From Moheibacter lacus (lineage in GTDB: Bacteria > Bacteroidota > Bacteroidia > Flavobacteriales > Weeksellaceae): 64,000 nucleotides of DNA. Of the stretch, positions 24,570-34,658 are shown piece after piece. How positions within the stretch are numbered: position 1 is the stretch's first letter; every line of letters starts with the position of its first letter. The stretch spans positions 175,031 through 239,030 of the forward strand of contig NZ_JACDZE010000003.1 of assembly GCF_014042165.1 (NCBI RefSeq), in the 5' to 3' direction. The notes beneath the pieces are model-generated. The model had not been told where the DNA came from. It saw only the letters and a program-made list of their open reading frames with translations, and did no database searches. The position numbers were made by a program, and so were the translations under genes.

Positions 24570-25532
24570 ATGTATCCGGACGAATCACCCAAACGTTTTG
24601 ACCGAATTGTCGCCATTTTGATTCAATTGCAATCCAAAAAAATCGTCAAAGCACAGGAATTGGCTGACCGATTTGAAGTGAGTTTGCGGACGATTTATCG
24701 GGACATCCGTTCGCTGGAATCTTCCGGAGTGCCGATCTATAGCGAAGCGGGAGTTGGGTATTCGCTCGTGGATGGTTACAAATTACCGCCCGTGATGTTT
24801 ACCAAAGAAGAAGCCGGAAGTTTTGTGGCAGCAGAAAAATTGATGCAGAAATTTACCGATGGAAATTTCGGAAAGCATTTTGAATCCGCGATGTTTAAAA
24901 TCAAATCCGTTTTGCGTGGTTCGGAAAAAGATTGGATTGAATCTTTAGAATCCAACATCCGACTTTCCAGTCGGGATGAAGCTTTTACCACACAGTCGCC
25001 GAAAGTTTTGGAATTATTATTTCAAAGCATTGCCGAAAAAAACCAAATCGTCCTTCATTATCAATCTGTAGAGGCAGACGAAATAAGCGTTCGGGTCATC
25101 GAGCCTGTCGGATTGTATCATGAAGGCCAATATTGGTACATTTTGGCGTATTGTCATCTGCGGAAGGATTATCGGAATTTCCGTACGGATCGAGTGGTGG
25201 ATTTGACTTCAACTCAAAATTCCTTTGAATTGCAACACAGAGAATTGGAGTATTTTTTACAACCCAAAGAAAAGAATTCGACGACAAAAATTCGTCTTTT
25301 GGTAGATCGGAAAATCGCGCGATACATTCAAAACGATCGGAAATTTTATGGTTTTAAATCGGAAACCAAGAAAAAAGACAAAGTAGAAATGCTGTTTGAG
25401 TGCAATTTCAAAGAAAATGGTTTTGCGCGATGGTTGTTGATGTTTGGGGATTATGTGGAAATTCTGGAGCCGGAAGAATTGAAGTCGGATGCAGTACAAT
25501 TGATAAAGAAAATCGAAAAAAATTTAAGCTGA
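24570..25532 (+). CDS. YafY-type HTH and WYL-domain transcriptional regulator
   Basis: 320 residues from ATG 24570; an upstream TTG (24528) adds 14 unconserved residues. The N-terminal winged helix (RFDRIVAILIQLQ, DRFEVSLRTIYRDIRSLES) is followed by a WYL domain (VRVIEPVGLYHEGQYWYILAY and RNFRTDRV) and a WCX-like C-terminus. WYL domains sense small ligands or nucleic acids. The stop TGA overlaps the next ATG by one base, so the regulator is translationally coupled to the DUF6157 gene. Confidence 0.88.
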   Translation: MYPDESPKRFDRIVAILIQLQSKKIVKAQELADRFEVSLRTIYRDIRSLESSGVPIYSEAGVGYSLVDGYKLPPVMFTKEEAGSFVAAEKLMQKFTDGNFGKHFESAMFKIKSVLRGSEKDWIESLESNIRLSSRDEAFTTQSPKVLELLFQSIAEKNQIVLHYQSVEADEISVRVIEPVGLYHEGQYWYILAYCHLRKDYRNFRTDRVVDLTSTQNSFELQHRELEYFLQPKEKNSTTKIRLLVDRKIARYIQNDRKFYGFKSETKKKDKVEMLFECNFKENGFARWLLMFGDYVEILEPEELKSDAVQLIKKIEKNLS

Positions 25533-25936
25533 TGCACACCACCAACTATTTCAATGCATTTCTCGAGCCGGCAGAAGATTGTCCGGTTTTGGAGTCCGAA
25601 ATTCCCAAAATGCGAGGCGAAAGCAAATCGGTAGCGCTTTTGCAATTTGAGATGATTGCACATCATCCTTACCAATATACATCGGACGAGGTTTTGTTTT
25701 CTATATATGCTTTGCGAAATAATTTGAGTCAAAATCAAACCGAAAAAGAAATCTTTTTTTCGCGTGGGCAAGCTTGTTTCCGGGCTTCGCCACTTACTAA
25801 ACGTTATGGATGGGGAATTCATTTTGATGAAAAAGGGAGAATGGCTTTGTACAATTTTGATTCACCAGATTATCAAAAATTGAAAAACAATCCTGATTTG
25901 ACGCTGGTCAAAGCGATGCGGAATAAACGAAAATAG
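25532..25936 (+). CDS. DUF6157 family protein
   Basis: 134 residues starting at the ATG of TGATG with the regulator. MHTTNYFNAFLEPAEDCPVL and CFRASPLTKRYGWGIHFDEKGRMALY are typical of DUF6157, a family of unknown function common near WYL or other regulators. No signal peptide. Likely regulated together with the WYL protein. Confidence 0.82.
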   Translation: MHTTNYFNAFLEPAEDCPVLESEIPKMRGESKSVALLQFEMIAHHPYQYTSDEVLFSIYALRNNLSQNQTEKEIFFSRGQACFRASPLTKRYGWGIHFDEKGRMALYNFDSPDYQKLKNNPDLTLVKAMRNKRK

Positions 25937-25986
25937 CGCTATTTTAAAAACGGTTTTTATAAGAGTCAAAAAATGAGAAAAATCAT

Positions 25987-26018
25987 TTGGAAAAATAAAA
26001 GTCATGGCTTTATATTTG
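25987..26018 (+). promoter_or_regulatory. Promoter of the TetR-RND efflux operon
   Basis: TTG at 25987-25989, a 21-base spacer, then TATATTTG at 26011-26018. The operator begins 12 bases downstream. Confidence 0.7.
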
Positions 26019-26029
26019 CATTGACAAGA

Positions 26030-26053
26030 ATGTTAAACATTATAGTCTAACAT
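26030..26053. promoter_or_regulatory. TetR-type operator palindrome
   Basis: 24 bases, ATGTTAAAC-ATTATA-GTCTAACAT. The 9-bp arms differ at a single position. It lies between the -7 box and the TetR start codon, where repressor binding would block transcription. Confidence 0.7.
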
Positions 26054-26068
26054 AAATATTAAACTCTT

Positions 26069-26665
26069 ATGTCAGCACAAGATAAAAATGAAGCAACCGA
26101 AGAGTTGATCAAATCCACTGCAAAAAAATTGTTTTTTGGAGAGGGCAAGTTCAACGCTACGACGCAAGAGATTGCAGATGCTGCCGGTGTAAATCGAACG
26201 TTGATCAATTATTATTTCCGTTCGAGAAATAATTTATTTGATCAGGTTTTTGAAGAAGCCCAAATGGAAGAAGCCAAAAAGTCGGAATCCATTTTATTTT
26301 CCGATTTGCCTTTTAAGGAAAAGATTGGGGCGTTTATCGATTATTCCATGGAAATGGCGCTGGAATATCCCTATTTGGAAATTTATTTGGTAACCCAAAT
26401 CAATCAGGGTTGTGCATTTAACAAACGCGAACAAGTTGAAAAAGTATTGCCGGAATTTTTTAAACAAATCGAAATGGAAATCAAAAAAGGAAACATCAGA
26501 AAGATGGATCCCATCCAATTTATTTTCAATGTGATTTCGCTCGTGAACTTTCCATTATGCATGAGGCCTTTGATACAAGAATCCATGCAATTGGATGACA
26601 AAGCATTCAACAAACTATTGAAAGACAGAAAAAAAATAATATTGGAAACCGTATTTATTAATTAA
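26069..26665 (+). CDS. TetR/AcrR-family repressor of the efflux operon
   Basis: 198 residues. N-terminal helix-turn-helix with FNATTQEIADAAGVNRTLINYYFRSRNNLF is a full TetR signature. The C-terminal all-helical ligand domain is variable. It is the first gene, 15 bases before the TolC gene, and probably represses itself and the pump from the palindrome at 26030-26053, with release by a toxic compound. Confidence 0.93.
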   Translation: MSAQDKNEATEELIKSTAKKLFFGEGKFNATTQEIADAAGVNRTLINYYFRSRNNLFDQVFEEAQMEEAKKSESILFSDLPFKEKIGAFIDYSMEMALEYPYLEIYLVTQINQGCAFNKREQVEKVLPEFFKQIEMEIKKGNIRKMDPIQFIFNVISLVNFPLCMRPLIQESMQLDDKAFNKLLKDRKKIILETVFIN

Positions 26666-26680
26666 TTAGAAATCAAAAAT

Positions 26681-28039
26681 ATGAAAATACATAAAATCGC
26701 TTTGATCCTTTTTGGTTTTTTGGCCATCCCAATTTCCGCTCAAAATTTGGAAACAAAGGAGTTGGCATTACGAGATGCGGTCAACTATGCATTGGAAAAT
26801 CAAGCAGATGCGAAAAAGGCTAAATTGAAAATTGAGAATTCAGAATATTTAATTCAAGAAGCCCGAGCAGGAGCCTTGCCTAACATCAGCGCAAACGGCG
26901 GTCTAACTTATAACCCGATTTTACAAGAAACCGCAATTCCTTCTTCAAGCTTTCCCGGTGGTGAAGAGTCTGGAGAACCATTTTTACTTTTGGCAATGGG
27001 GCAGAAGTGGAATGCAGTTGCAGGCGTTTCGCTTACCCAAAATATCTTTGACCAAACGGTTTTTACCGGATTAAAAGCGGCTCGAACTACACGCGAATTT
27101 TACCAAATCAATGCGCAATTGACCGAAGAACAAGTCATCGAAAGAGTGGCAACCGCCTATTACAACGTATTTGTGCAAAAAGAACAATTGGAAACCATCG
27201 ACAGCAGTATCGTAAATGTTTCGAAATCCAGAGATATCATCAAAAGTTTGTACGATAACGGATTGGCCAGAGAAATTGATTACGATCGCGTAAATGTCCA
27301 AATGATGAATTTGAGTACGACGCGTCAACAATTGGTAAATGCGGTAACGTTGCAGGAGAACGCTTTGAAATTTTATATGGGAATGCCGATTAATGAACCT
27401 ATCGAATTGGTAGATAGAGAGTTTGAAGTGGATGCGGTATTGTTAAGCGATGAGGTCGATGTGGAAAACCGAACCGAAATGAAAGTCCTGAAAAAACAAG
27501 AAGAACTTTTGGTTTTACAAAAAGAAGCCCGAAAAGCCGCTTATTATCCGACTTTATCCTTAACTGCCGGATACAATTATATGGGACAAGGAGAACAATT
27601 TCCAATCGGTTCCGGATTGGACAATGGTGTGTATTGGTCCGATTTTTCATCCATCAGTTTGAATTTACGCATTCCGATTTTTAGTGGATTTGCAAACAAA
27701 GCGCGTGTAAGTCAAGCCGATGTGGAATTGAGAACTTTACAAGAAGACATCAAATACACGGAATTGTCGCTTGATTTGGAATACCAAAATGCAAAATCCC
27801 AAATGGAAAACAATTTAATCGCCATCGAAAACCAACTAGAAAATGTGAATCTTGCACAAAAAGTTGTGGATAACACACAGAACAATTACCGATTGGGATT
27901 GGCAACGCTTACCGATTTATTGGAAGCGCAAAACGCACTCGTTGAGTCGAAAAATAATTATTCCAATGTAGTACTCGAATACAAATTGGCAGAAGTGCAA
28001 TTGTTAAAATCAAAAGGAGAATTAAATACATTAAAATAA
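26681..28039 (+). CDS. TolC-family outer-membrane efflux protein
   Basis: 452 residues with a signal peptide (ends ISAQ). Two long alpha-helical hairpin repeats typical of TolC/OEP are seen, e.g. AVNYALENQADAKKAKLKIENS and YRLGLATLTDLLEAQNALVESKNNY near the end. It forms the trimeric exit duct for the adaptor and the RND pump that follow. Confidence 0.93.
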   Translation: MKIHKIALILFGFLAIPISAQNLETKELALRDAVNYALENQADAKKAKLKIENSEYLIQEARAGALPNISANGGLTYNPILQETAIPSSSFPGGEESGEPFLLLAMGQKWNAVAGVSLTQNIFDQTVFTGLKAARTTREFYQINAQLTEEQVIERVATAYYNVFVQKEQLETIDSSIVNVSKSRDIIKSLYDNGLAREIDYDRVNVQMMNLSTTRQQLVNAVTLQENALKFYMGMPINEPIELVDREFEVDAVLLSDEVDVENRTEMKVLKKQEELLVLQKEARKAAYYPTLSLTAGYNYMGQGEQFPIGSGLDNGVYWSDFSSISLNLRIPIFSGFANKARVSQADVELRTLQEDIKYTELSLDLEYQNAKSQMENNLIAIENQLENVNLAQKVVDNTQNNYRLGLATLTDLLEAQNALVESKNNYSNVVLEYKLAEVQLLKSKGELNTLK

Positions 28040-28105
28040 TACCTGAATTGTAGAAATAAACTTTCGCAATTCATAAAAACTAAAAACTATAAAAATTAAT
28101 ATCTG

Positions 28106-29185
28106 ATGAAAATTCTAAAAAATATACTCATTGCCGTGGTGGTTATCGGCTTATTGGTTTGGGCAGGAATGACATTGGTCAACAATAAAAAGAAATCAGA
28201 AGAAGAAACTAAAATCGTAGGTCAGGTCAACGATAGTGTAGCCGTAAATGTAGCCAAAGTTGATTTTAAAAACATCAATTCCGATTATGTTGCCAACGGA
28301 ACTTTCGAGCCTTTTCAAGAAATGATTTTCCCATCGGAAGTAAGTGGAAAAGTAATGCGAGTGATGGTGGATGAAGGAAGTTATGTGCGTGTAGGACAAA
28401 CACTTGCAGTGATACGTGGAGATTCTCAATCCATCGATTTGACGGCGGCACAAGCTTCTTATCAAAATGCGGTTACCGATAACCAACGTTATGAAAATGC
28501 ACTGAAATCAGGTGGTGTTACCCAGCAACAAGTGGATGCTTCCCGATTGCAATTGAAAAATGCAAAAGCTCAACTAGAACAAGCAAAGCTTAGAGTAGGC
28601 GATATGAACATCCGCGCAACCATAAATGGTATTGTAAATCAACGGTTTATAGAACCGGGTTCCTATGTAAATCCCGGTGCACAAATGTTTGAAATCGTCA
28701 ACGTAGGGAGTTTGAAATTGCGAGTGGAAGTTGATGAAAATCAAATCGTCCGATACAAAGTTGGTGAGAACATCAAAGTAAAAGCTAGCGTTTATCCTGA
28801 TAAAGAATTTGCAGGTAAAATCACTTTTATTGCGCCAAAGGCTTCAGCTTCGCTCAATTTCCCGGTTGAAATTCAAGTTTCCAACAGTGCAGGAAATGAG
28901 TTGAAAGCAGGGATGTATGGAACAGCCGTATTTTCTTCAAAAGAAGATGAAGTGAAAGCTGAGCCGATTTTGGTAGTGCCGAGAGAAGCTTTTGTAGGAG
29001 GACTAAACAGCAGCGAAGTGTTTGTGGTGAAAGCAGATGGAACGGCAAAATTGACAAAAATTTCCATCGGTCGAAACTTTGGAGAATTCATCGAAGTTCT
29101 TGGAGGTATTGAAAAAGACCAAACAGTGGTTACAAGTGGTCATATCAATTTAACGGACGGCGCAAAAGTGGCGATTATAAAATAA
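28106..29185 (+). CDS. RND efflux periplasmic adaptor (membrane fusion protein)
   Basis: 359 residues. N-terminal anchor helix (about 5-24), lipoyl half-motifs (VSGKVMRVMVDEGSYVRVGQ and INGIVNQRFIEPGSYVNPG), a short helical hairpin (about 105-150), then beta-barrel and membrane-proximal domains. It links the RND pump to the TolC duct. Fits the operon order TolC-adaptor-pump, common in Bacteroidota. Confidence 0.93.
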   Translation: MKILKNILIAVVVIGLLVWAGMTLVNNKKKSEEETKIVGQVNDSVAVNVAKVDFKNINSDYVANGTFEPFQEMIFPSEVSGKVMRVMVDEGSYVRVGQTLAVIRGDSQSIDLTAAQASYQNAVTDNQRYENALKSGGVTQQQVDASRLQLKNAKAQLEQAKLRVGDMNIRATINGIVNQRFIEPGSYVNPGAQMFEIVNVGSLKLRVEVDENQIVRYKVGENIKVKASVYPDKEFAGKITFIAPKASASLNFPVEIQVSNSAGNELKAGMYGTAVFSSKEDEVKAEPILVVPREAFVGGLNSSEVFVVKADGTAKLTKISIGRNFGEFIEVLGGIEKDQTVVTSGHINLTDGAKVAIIK

Positions 29186-29192
29186 ACGAAAC

Positions 29193-29210
29193 TCGAATTT
29201 CGAAATTCGA
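29193..29210. repeat. 18-bp perfect palindrome between adaptor and RND genes
   Basis: TCGAATTTCGAAATTCGA is its own reverse complement. A related TTCGAACTTCGAAATACG stretch lies at 4305-4322, suggesting a dispersed AT-rich repeat rather than an operator. Confidence 0.55.
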
Positions 29211-29224
29211 AAAACGTATACAAA

Positions 29225-32200
29225 ATGAAATTAGCAGAAATATCGATCAAAAGACCCACACTCGTCGTGGTGCTATTTACCATACTAACATTGGGTGGTT
29301 TATTTTCCTATACGCAGTTAGGATATGAGCTCATCCCAAAATTCGAAGTGAACATCATCACGATTTCAACGGTTTATCCGGGTGCTTCACCATCGGAAAT
29401 TGAAAATACCGTGACCAAAGAAATCGAAGATGCGGTTTCTTCACTTGAAAATGTTAAAAAAATTGAAGCCAAATCTTATGAGAGTCTTTCGGTCGTGATG
29501 ATCGAATTGAACACAGGTGCCGACGTCAATTATGCGCTCAATGACGCACAGCGAAAGGTCAATTCGATTTTAGCAGACTTACCTGAAGACGCAGATCCAC
29601 CATCATTGGTGAAATTCTCGATGGATGATTTACCGATTATTACCATCGCAGCAACAGCCAACATGAACAGTAAGGAATTTTATGATTTACTTGATAAAAA
29701 GATCCAGCCCATTATTTCGCGTGTGCCGGGCGTTGCACAAGTGAATTTGGTAGGTGGTCAAGAACGTGAGATCCAAGTCAATTTGAACCAACAGAAATTG
29801 GAAGGTTATGGACTTTCTGTCGCTCAGGTAAGCCAAATGATTCAATCCTCTAATTTGGATTTCCCGACCGGAAATGTGAAAACCAGAGAAAATTCCACTT
29901 TGATTCGTTTGGCCGGAAAATATAAGAGTGTAGATGAAATGCGAAATTTGGTCGTCAACACCAAAGATGGCGTTCAAATACGTTTGGGTGATATTGCAGA
30001 AGTTCAAGATGCTCAGAAAGACGCAGATAAATTGGCTAGATTCAATCAGGGAGATGCGATTTTGATTCAAGTTATGAAACAATCAGATGCCAATGCTGTG
30101 GCTGTTTCGGAAGAAGTCAGAAAAGTAGTTTCAGAAATTGAAACCGATTATAAAGTCAATGAAGTGAAAATGACCATTGCAAATGATACATCTGAATTTA
30201 CTTTGACAGCAGCCAACAACGTGATTTTTGATATTTTCTTAGCGATTTTCCTCGTTGCCGTCGTGATGTTGTTGTTCTTGCATAGCATCAGAAACGCTTT
30301 TATCGTAATGATTACGATTCCGGCATCATTGATCGCAACTTTCATCGGGATTTATTTCATGGGCTTTACGTTGAACTTGATGAGTTTGGTAGCACTTTCA
30401 TTGGTTGTCGGTATTTTGGTCGATGATGCGATTGTGGTATTGGAGAACATCCACCGTCACATGGAAATGGGGAAAAACAAAGTCCGGGCAGCATTTGATG
30501 GTGCTTCTGAAATCGGATTTACCGTATTTGCCATTACCTTGGTGATTATCGTCGTTTTCTTGCCGATTTCTATGAGCAATGATTTGGTGTCGAATATCAT
30601 CAAACAATTTGCCGTTACCGTAATGATTGCGACCGGATTTTCTTATTTGGCATCTTTTACGATTGTACCTTGGCTGTCTTCCAGAATCGGAAAGTTGGAA
30701 CACATGACAGGAAAAAATTTATTCCAGAAATTCATCCTTTGGTTCGAATCCATTTTGGATAAATTTACACATTGGATTTCAGGTATTTTAAAATGGTCTT
30801 TGAAATCAAGATGGACCAAAATCACGACGATGTTGATTGCAATTGTGTTGTTTTTCAGTTCCTTTACATTGGTCGGATTTGGATTCATCGGAACCGATTT
30901 CTTCCCAAAAATGGACAAAGGTGAATTCATCATTCAAATCGAATTACCAAAAGATGCTTCATTGGAAAAAACCAATTTCGCCATCCAAAAAGCTGAAAAA
31001 TATTTAAGAGCTAAACCTGAAATCGTGGATTTGATCACGATGGTCGGACAGACTTCTTCGGGATTTGGGGCGAGTCAAGCCACTTCCTATCAAGGTGAAA
31101 TCAGCATCATTTTACAAGACAAAGAATTGATGTCGGAAAGTACTTTCGTTTATGCAGCCAAAACCAAACGTGAATTGGAAAAAGAATTGGTCGGTGCAAA
31201 AGTTACCACAATGACCGTTGGATTGATGGGTGCAGACCAAGCGCCACTTCAATTGGTAGTTTCGGGTACAACTTTGGACAGTGCGATGGTTTTTGCTCGG
31301 AAAGCAGAAGCGGAATTGAGAAAAATCCCCGGAGCTTCTGAGATTGAATTGTCCGTAGAAGATGGAAATCCAGAAATCAATGTCAATGTTGATCGTGATA
31401 AAATGTCCGTGTTAGGATTGGATTTGGCAACAGTTGGAACCACCATGCAAACCGCTTTTAGTGGAAATACCGATGCGAAATTTCGTGCCGGCGAATATGA
31501 ATATGACATCAACATCCGATATGACCAGTTTAATCGTTCCAATATCGATGATGTACGAAATCTAATCTTCATCAACAACGCAGGTCAAAAAATCAAATTG
31601 TCCCAATTTGCTACGGTATCGGAAGGTTCGGGACCGAGTTTACTCGAAAGAAGAGATAAATCTCCATCTGTAAATGTCAATGCGCAGATCGTAGGTAGAA
31701 CTTTGGGTGAAGTAGCTTCTGAATGGGAAGCCAAATACTCGGAAATTCCGAGACCAGTGGGTGTAAGTTACCAATGGGGAGGAGATATGGAAATGCAAGG
31801 AGATGGATTCTCAACTTTAGGAATCGCATTGTTGGCGGCAATATTATTGGTTTATTTGGTGATGGTAGGATTGTACAACAGTTATGCAGATCCTTTTGTG
31901 GTCTTGTTTTCCGTTCCTTTATCGCTGATCGGGGTGATGGTCATTTTGGCATTGACCAATAATTCCATCAATATTTTTACTATCCTCGGTATGATCATGT
32001 TGATCGGGCTTGTGGTGAAAAATGCGATTTTGATTGTCGATTTTGCCAATGTCAGAAAAGCAGCGGGAGAATCAACCTTTAACGCACTAGTTCAAGCCAA
32101 TCACGCACGACTTCGTCCGATTTTGATGACGACCATTGCGATGGTATTTGGTATGATTCCGATTGCGATTGCAAAAGGAGCTGCAGCTGAGATGAACAAT

Positions 32201-32398
32201 GGTTTGGCATGGGTGATCATCGGTGGATTGATTTCTTCTTTATTCTTAACGTTAATTATCGTTCCGGTAGTTTATTCGATTTTTGATGGATTGAAACGCA
32301 GATTCAGTAAAAAAGAAAAAACGGATTATGCAGCCGAAATGGTAGCCGAATATGAAGAAAGAGAATTAAGTGATGATGGATTTACACCCAAACATTAA
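29225..32398 (+). CDS. RND-family efflux permease (HAE1/AcrB-like)
   Basis: 1057 residues with the standard RND layout: helix 1 (about 10-29), a porter domain, helices 2-6 (about 335-560), the second porter domain and helices 8-12 at the end. SVVMIELNTGADVNYALNDAQRKV and VVGILVDDAIVVLENIHRHME (with the paired Asp of the proton relay) are diagnostic. Drives drug or metabolite export with the proton gradient. Close to 1040-1060, the usual length. Confidence 0.95.
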   Translation: MKLAEISIKRPTLVVVLFTILTLGGLFSYTQLGYELIPKFEVNIITISTVYPGASPSEIENTVTKEIEDAVSSLENVKKIEAKSYESLSVVMIELNTGADVNYALNDAQRKVNSILADLPEDADPPSLVKFSMDDLPIITIAATANMNSKEFYDLLDKKIQPIISRVPGVAQVNLVGGQEREIQVNLNQQKLEGYGLSVAQVSQMIQSSNLDFPTGNVKTRENSTLIRLAGKYKSVDEMRNLVVNTKDGVQIRLGDIAEVQDAQKDADKLARFNQGDAILIQVMKQSDANAVAVSEEVRKVVSEIETDYKVNEVKMTIANDTSEFTLTAANNVIFDIFLAIFLVAVVMLLFLHSIRNAFIVMITIPASLIATFIGIYFMGFTLNLMSLVALSLVVGILVDDAIVVLENIHRHMEMGKNKVRAAFDGASEIGFTVFAITLVIIVVFLPISMSNDLVSNIIKQFAVTVMIATGFSYLASFTIVPWLSSRIGKLEHMTGKNLFQKFILWFESILDKFTHWISGILKWSLKSRWTKITTMLIAIVLFFSSFTLVGFGFIGTDFFPKMDKGEFIIQIELPKDASLEKTNFAIQKAEKYLRAKPEIVDLITMVGQTSSGFGASQATSYQGEISIILQDKELMSESTFVYAAKTKRELEKELVGAKVTTMTVGLMGADQAPLQLVVSGTTLDSAMVFARKAEAELRKIPGASEIELSVEDGNPEINVNVDRDKMSVLGLDLATVGTTMQTAFSGNTDAKFRAGEYEYDINIRYDQFNRSNIDDVRNLIFINNAGQKIKLSQFATVSEGSGPSLLERRDKSPSVNVNAQIVGRTLGEVASEWEAKYSEIPRPVGVSYQWGGDMEMQGDGFSTLGIALLAAILLVYLVMVGLYNSYADPFVVLFSVPLSLIGVMVILALTNNSINIFTILGMIMLIGLVVKNAILIVDFANVRKAAGESTFNALVQANHARLRPILMTTIAMVFGMIPIAIAKGAAAEMNNGLAWVIIGGLISSLFLTLIIVPVVYSIFDGLKRRFSKKEKTDYAAEMVAEYEERELSDDGFTPKH

Positions 32399-32437
32399 AG
32401 TTAGGATAAAATAGTTTTCATAGTTTTAAGTTGATTG

Positions 32438-32475
32438 AATCGGGTAATTCTTTTAAAGAATTGCCCGATTTTTTA
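32438..32475 (+). terminator. Terminator of the RND efflux operon
   Basis: AATCGGGTAATTCTTT pairs with AAAGAATTGCCCGATT (one wobble), followed by TTTTTAATTTTT. Strong 16-bp stem with a 1-base loop core. Confidence 0.88.
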
Positions 32476-32544
32476 ATTTTTATTTTAAAACTTAAATGGT
32501 CAAATTTTATACATTTGCGCTTCAAAATTCTAAACAATAACAAA

Positions 32545-33786
32545 ATGAAAAACTTTTTATTCTCTTTATTGGGAATTCTATCTTTGCCCGTCTTTGCTCA
32601 ATTTGAAGTTTATACAGTGGATGTGACGACAAATGATTTGGTTTATGATTCCCATACAAACCGAATTTATGTCAGCATTCCGAGTTCAAATGGTAGCAAC
32701 GGAAACAGCATCGGGGTGATCAATCCATATACCAGAGAATTAGAATCTACAACTTTTATAGGGAGTGAACCTTCTGTTTTAGCGATTTCTGATAATGGAC
32801 AATATATTTATTCCGGATTTGAACAAACCTCAACCGTAAGACGATTTGAAGTAGCAACCCAAACTGCCGGATTGGAATTTTCTTTGGGTGGTGACGATTT
32901 TTTGGGACCATATTACGTGAATGATATTGAAGTGATGCCGGGTTCGCCGTCCACCATTGCGATTTCTAGAAAATATGTTGATGTTTCGCCTACACATGCC
33001 GGAATCGCGATTTATGACAACGATATCATGCGCCCAACCGTAACACCGGGGCATACCGGTGGAAATCAAATTGAATTTAAAAATAACACGACGCTATTTG
33101 GTTATAACAATGAGTCAACTGGATTTGATTTGTTTCGTTATGCCGTAAATGCTGGTGGAATTACAGAAGTTTCTGAAACTGGTGGATTTCCGGGAGGATA
33201 TGATTTTTATTTGGATTTTGCCTACCATAACGATCGTTTGTACTATACCAACGGAAGTGTGGTAAATGTTTCATCAGCTCCATTTGTTGCAGGTCAATTT
33301 GCCAATACATTTGGATCTGTAACCTATGATGCGCACAAAGATTTGGTTGCTTTTGCAAGTTATAATTCATCTGGAAGTATCCGTTTCAAACGATTTAACC
33401 CGACAACTTATTTGGTACAAGATGATATTGCCATTTCAGAAGCTTTTGGGGAATCAAAAAGCATCATTACTTGTGGAAGTGGTTGTTATGCATTCAATAC
33501 GACAGATAATAAAGTGGTAATTATCAATGATGGAACCATGGGATTGGATGAGAATTCTGCAAAGAAATTAACCGTTTTCCCAAATCCGGTTGATGATTTC
33601 TTGAACATTGATGGCGTTAATGCCAATTTGGATAAGGTTCAAATTTTTGGATTATCAGGTAATTTGGTGCAAAACATTAAAAATCCTTCACGTAAAATAA
33701 ATGTTCAGTTTTTGCCAAAAGGAATTTACATTTTGAAAATTTCTGAAAATGGAAAAACCATGCAAACCAAATTCATAAAGAATTAA
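32545..33786 (+). CDS. Secreted beta-propeller-like protein with T9SS type A sorting domain
   Basis: 413 residues from ATG 32545; an upstream in-frame TTG lies inside the previous terminator and is rejected. Signal peptide MKNFLFSLLGILSLPVFAQ. The body has repeated blade-like segments (IYVSIPSSNGSNGNSIGVINP, AISDNGQYIYSGFE, IAISRKYV) like lactonase/NHL propellers. The C-terminal type A signal begins LTVFPNPVDDFLNIDG and ends with KTMQTKFIKN. A TACATTTG -7-like box lies at 32510-32517. Exported to the surface or medium. Confidence 0.88.
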   Translation: MKNFLFSLLGILSLPVFAQFEVYTVDVTTNDLVYDSHTNRIYVSIPSSNGSNGNSIGVINPYTRELESTTFIGSEPSVLAISDNGQYIYSGFEQTSTVRRFEVATQTAGLEFSLGGDDFLGPYYVNDIEVMPGSPSTIAISRKYVDVSPTHAGIAIYDNDIMRPTVTPGHTGGNQIEFKNNTTLFGYNNESTGFDLFRYAVNAGGITEVSETGGFPGGYDFYLDFAYHNDRLYYTNGSVVNVSSAPFVAGQFANTFGSVTYDAHKDLVAFASYNSSGSIRFKRFNPTTYLVQDDIAISEAFGESKSIITCGSGCYAFNTTDNKVVIINDGTMGLDENSAKKLTVFPNPVDDFLNIDGVNANLDKVQIFGLSGNLVQNIKNPSRKINVQFLPKGIYILKISENGKTMQTKFIKN

Positions 33787-33807
33787 CAATTGGAAATATT
33801 TATTACA

Positions 33808-33839
33808 AATCCCTTCTTTGTTTAGAGGGGATTTTTTTT
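33808..33839 (+). terminator. Terminator after the propeller protein gene
   Basis: AATCCCTTCT pairs with AGAGGGGATT (one wobble), loop TTGTTT, followed by eight T. Confidence 0.82.
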
Positions 33840-33990
33840 ATAAATATTCTAAAAATTATGGGTAAATCAATTTGATTTTTCATCTGACCTTCCCATTCAT
33901 CCCTTAAATTTTACAATTCATCCCAAAGATTTTTGATACATTTAATTCTTGAGCGAATTTTGACGCTAGAATCTTAAAAACTATAAAATT

Positions 33991-34629
33991 ATGTATCGAA
34001 TTGTATTCATCATCAGCCTTACAATCGTCGGATTGTTTGCACAAGCCCAATCGAAATACGAAACCGAAATGACCAAAGCTTTTGCCTCATGGGGCGAAGC
34101 CAAAACTCCAGATGATATGGAAAAAGTGGCGCAACATTTCGATCGAATTGCAAAAGTGGAAAAGGAAAATTGGTTACCCGCATATTATGCCATGTTTGTG
34201 CGTTCCATCAACGCCTTCAGCATGGAAAAAGATGCTGCCATCAAACAAGTAGACCAACTGGAGGGATTGTATGCCGGAATGGAGGAAATGAAAGATGTGG
34301 ACAAATCGGAATTGTTGACTTTGCGCGGTCTTTACCGAACCGTGAAAGTTGCCAAAGCTCCTGACACCTATGCCATGTCGCTTTCCGGAGCAATCATCAA
34401 AGATTATGATGATGCCTTAAAAATCAACCCCAAAAACGCCAGAGCGCTGTATCTGATGGCGCAATACAATATGGGTGGAGCCGAATTTTGGGGAACAGAT
34501 CCTAAAGAATATTGTCCAGCCATCGAAAAAGCTAAAAACCTTTTGGTAGCGGAATCAGACGAAACCTTTAATCCACACTGGGGTGAAGAACAGGTCGATG
34601 AAATCTTAAACACGACTTGTAAAAAATAA
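33991..34629 (+). CDS. Exported TPR-like protein, first gene of the LytS/LytTR operon
   Basis: 212 residues with a signal peptide (ends FAQAQ). Helical pairs resemble TPR repeats (PAYYAMFVRSINAF, DDALKINPKNARALYLMAQYNMGG). A Cys pair (YCPAIEK, NTTCKK) is at the C-terminus. It is 29 bases upstream of the sensor kinase; such exported TPR proteins often sit with 2TM-domain kinases in flavobacteria and may be a periplasmic partner. Confidence 0.75.
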   Translation: MYRIVFIISLTIVGLFAQAQSKYETEMTKAFASWGEAKTPDDMEKVAQHFDRIAKVEKENWLPAYYAMFVRSINAFSMEKDAAIKQVDQLEGLYAGMEEMKDVDKSELLTLRGLYRTVKVAKAPDTYAMSLSGAIIKDYDDALKINPKNARALYLMAQYNMGGAEFWGTDPKEYCPAIEKAKNLLVAESDETFNPHWGEEQVDEILNTTCKK

Positions 34630-34658
34630 ATTCAATTTGAGGATTTAATAAATTGGAA

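Noticed and set aside
25076..25110. GAGCCTGTCGG inside the WYL regulator as another copy of the hsdM palindromic repeat
   Set aside because: The encoded IEPVGLYHEG is the normal conserved WYL motif, and the second arm of the palindrome is missing.
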